From: CAZSIA01 sp045126355
GTDB taxonomy: Bacteria > Bacillota_I > Bacilli_A > Acholeplasmatales > Anaeroplasmataceae
Assembly: GCA_045126355.1 (NCBI GenBank)
Contig: JBGVOE010000044.1
Coordinates: forward strand, 1-14,102
Direction: 5' to 3'
DNA: 14,102 nucleotides
Every line of letters begins with the position of its first letter. Positions within the stretch are counted from its first letter, which is position 1. Positions 13,820-14,102 of this stretch are shown here, piece after piece. The notes under the pieces are model-generated. The model was not told where the DNA came from and did not search any database. It was given only the letters and a program-made list of their open reading frames with translations. Position numbers and translations under genes: made by a program.

Positions 13820-14102
13820 TTATTTATCTAAAAACTTTTTAAAATGAGCTAAAAGTTCTGGTGAAATCACATGTTCAATCCTACAAGCATTTTCTTCAGC
13901 TAAAGCTTCATCAACACCAATTTTAGTTAATAAAGCGGTAATTATTTCATGTCGTTCAAAGATATCTTTTGCTTTAGATAATCCTAAATCAGTAAACTTA
14001 ATAATACTGTTATCAATTGTAATGTATTCTTTTTCAACTAATAAACCCATAGCTCTAGAAACACTAGCTCTAGAGTAATTAAGTTCTGTTGCGATATCAA
14101 TA
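13820..14102 (-). CDS. DtxR/MntR-family metal-dependent transcriptional regulator (5' end outside window)
   Basis: The frame is open to the right edge, so the N-terminus is missing; an internal ATG at 14048-14050 is not the start. The visible 93 residues begin within the winged helix (IDIATELNYSRASVSRAM, the recognition helix) and continue through the wing (EKEYITIDNSIIKFTDLGL) into the dimerisation and metal domain. There, ERHEIITALL and ENACRIEHVISPELLAHF carry the His, Glu, Cys-x-x-Glu-His ligands of the family. It should repress Fe or Mn uptake genes when metal is bound. The Cys in CRIEH is usual for DtxR and MntR proteins, so the metal cannot be decided. The protein stops soon after the metal domain with no SH3-like extension, as in MntR. 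Confidence 0.92.
   Translation of the reverse strand, partial: IDIATELNYSRASVSRAMGLLVEKEYITIDNSIIKFTDLGLSKAKDIFERHEIITALLTKIGVDEALAEENACRIEHVISPELLAHFKKFLDK

Noticed and set aside
1..14102. Mollicutes code 4 (TGA as Trp)
   Set aside because: All conserved genes read full length without in-frame TGA, and TGG serves as Trp in the lipoprotein, so the standard bacterial code suffices.
1..14102. CRISPR arrays, tRNA/rRNA genes, transposases, riboswitches
   Set aside because: None seen on either strand; intergenic gaps are at most about 190 bases and are explained by promoters and terminators.

Overview
The window is a gene-dense, AT-rich chromosomal segment from a low-GC Gram-positive bacterium. 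Gene content points to the class Bacilli or its Mollicutes-like, probably gut-dwelling, relatives. The evidence is the secG-rnr-smpB block near eno, the yqeG-yqeH-yqeK-rsfS block, a sporulation sigma-K type sigma factor, strong AGGAGG-like ribosome binding sites and A/T-rich promoters. Tryptophan is encoded by TGG in the lipoprotein I translated, and no frame needs TGA to be read through, so the standard bacterial code fits. All 15 visible stop codons are TAA or TAG. Placement below class level is inference.

Region 1 (1-1978): the 5' part of a large minus-strand gene that runs off the left edge. It encodes a lipoprotein with an Ig-like domain and four tandem beta modules of a SusE/SusF/pullulanase-like starch-binding type. 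A promoter lies just upstream, and two LacI/CcpA-family-like palindromes lie upstream of its -35 boxes.

Region 2 (1955-6902): secG, an S66 LD-carboxypeptidase-like gene, rnr, smpB and a tyrosine-phosphatase-like gene, all on the minus strand and ending at a clear terminator. This is the classical protein-export and RNA/ribosome quality-control block of Bacilli, but with a peptidase between secG and rnr where many relatives carry a carboxylesterase.

Region 3 (6864-9846): enolase (minus) with its own terminator, an unrecognised membrane protein (minus), and a divergent gene for what looks like a zinc-dependent phospholipase C relative that has lost its metal ligands (plus). The last gene ends at a hairpin shared with a convergent gene.

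Region 4 (9811-13075): a tightly packed minus-strand operon, yqeG-yqeH-yqeK-rsfS, probably reading on into a flavodoxin-like NAD(P)H oxidoreductase. A strong promoter precedes yqeG. The operon governs ribosome assembly and silencing plus Ap4A turnover. Compared with B. subtilis it lacks aroE, yhbY, nadD and yqeM.

Region 5 (13081-14102): a sigma-K-like factor (plus), convergent with a DtxR/MntR-type metalloregulator that is cut by the right edge.

No intergenic stretch exceeds about 190 bases. I see no tRNA, rRNA, CRISPR array, insertion sequence or attachment site.
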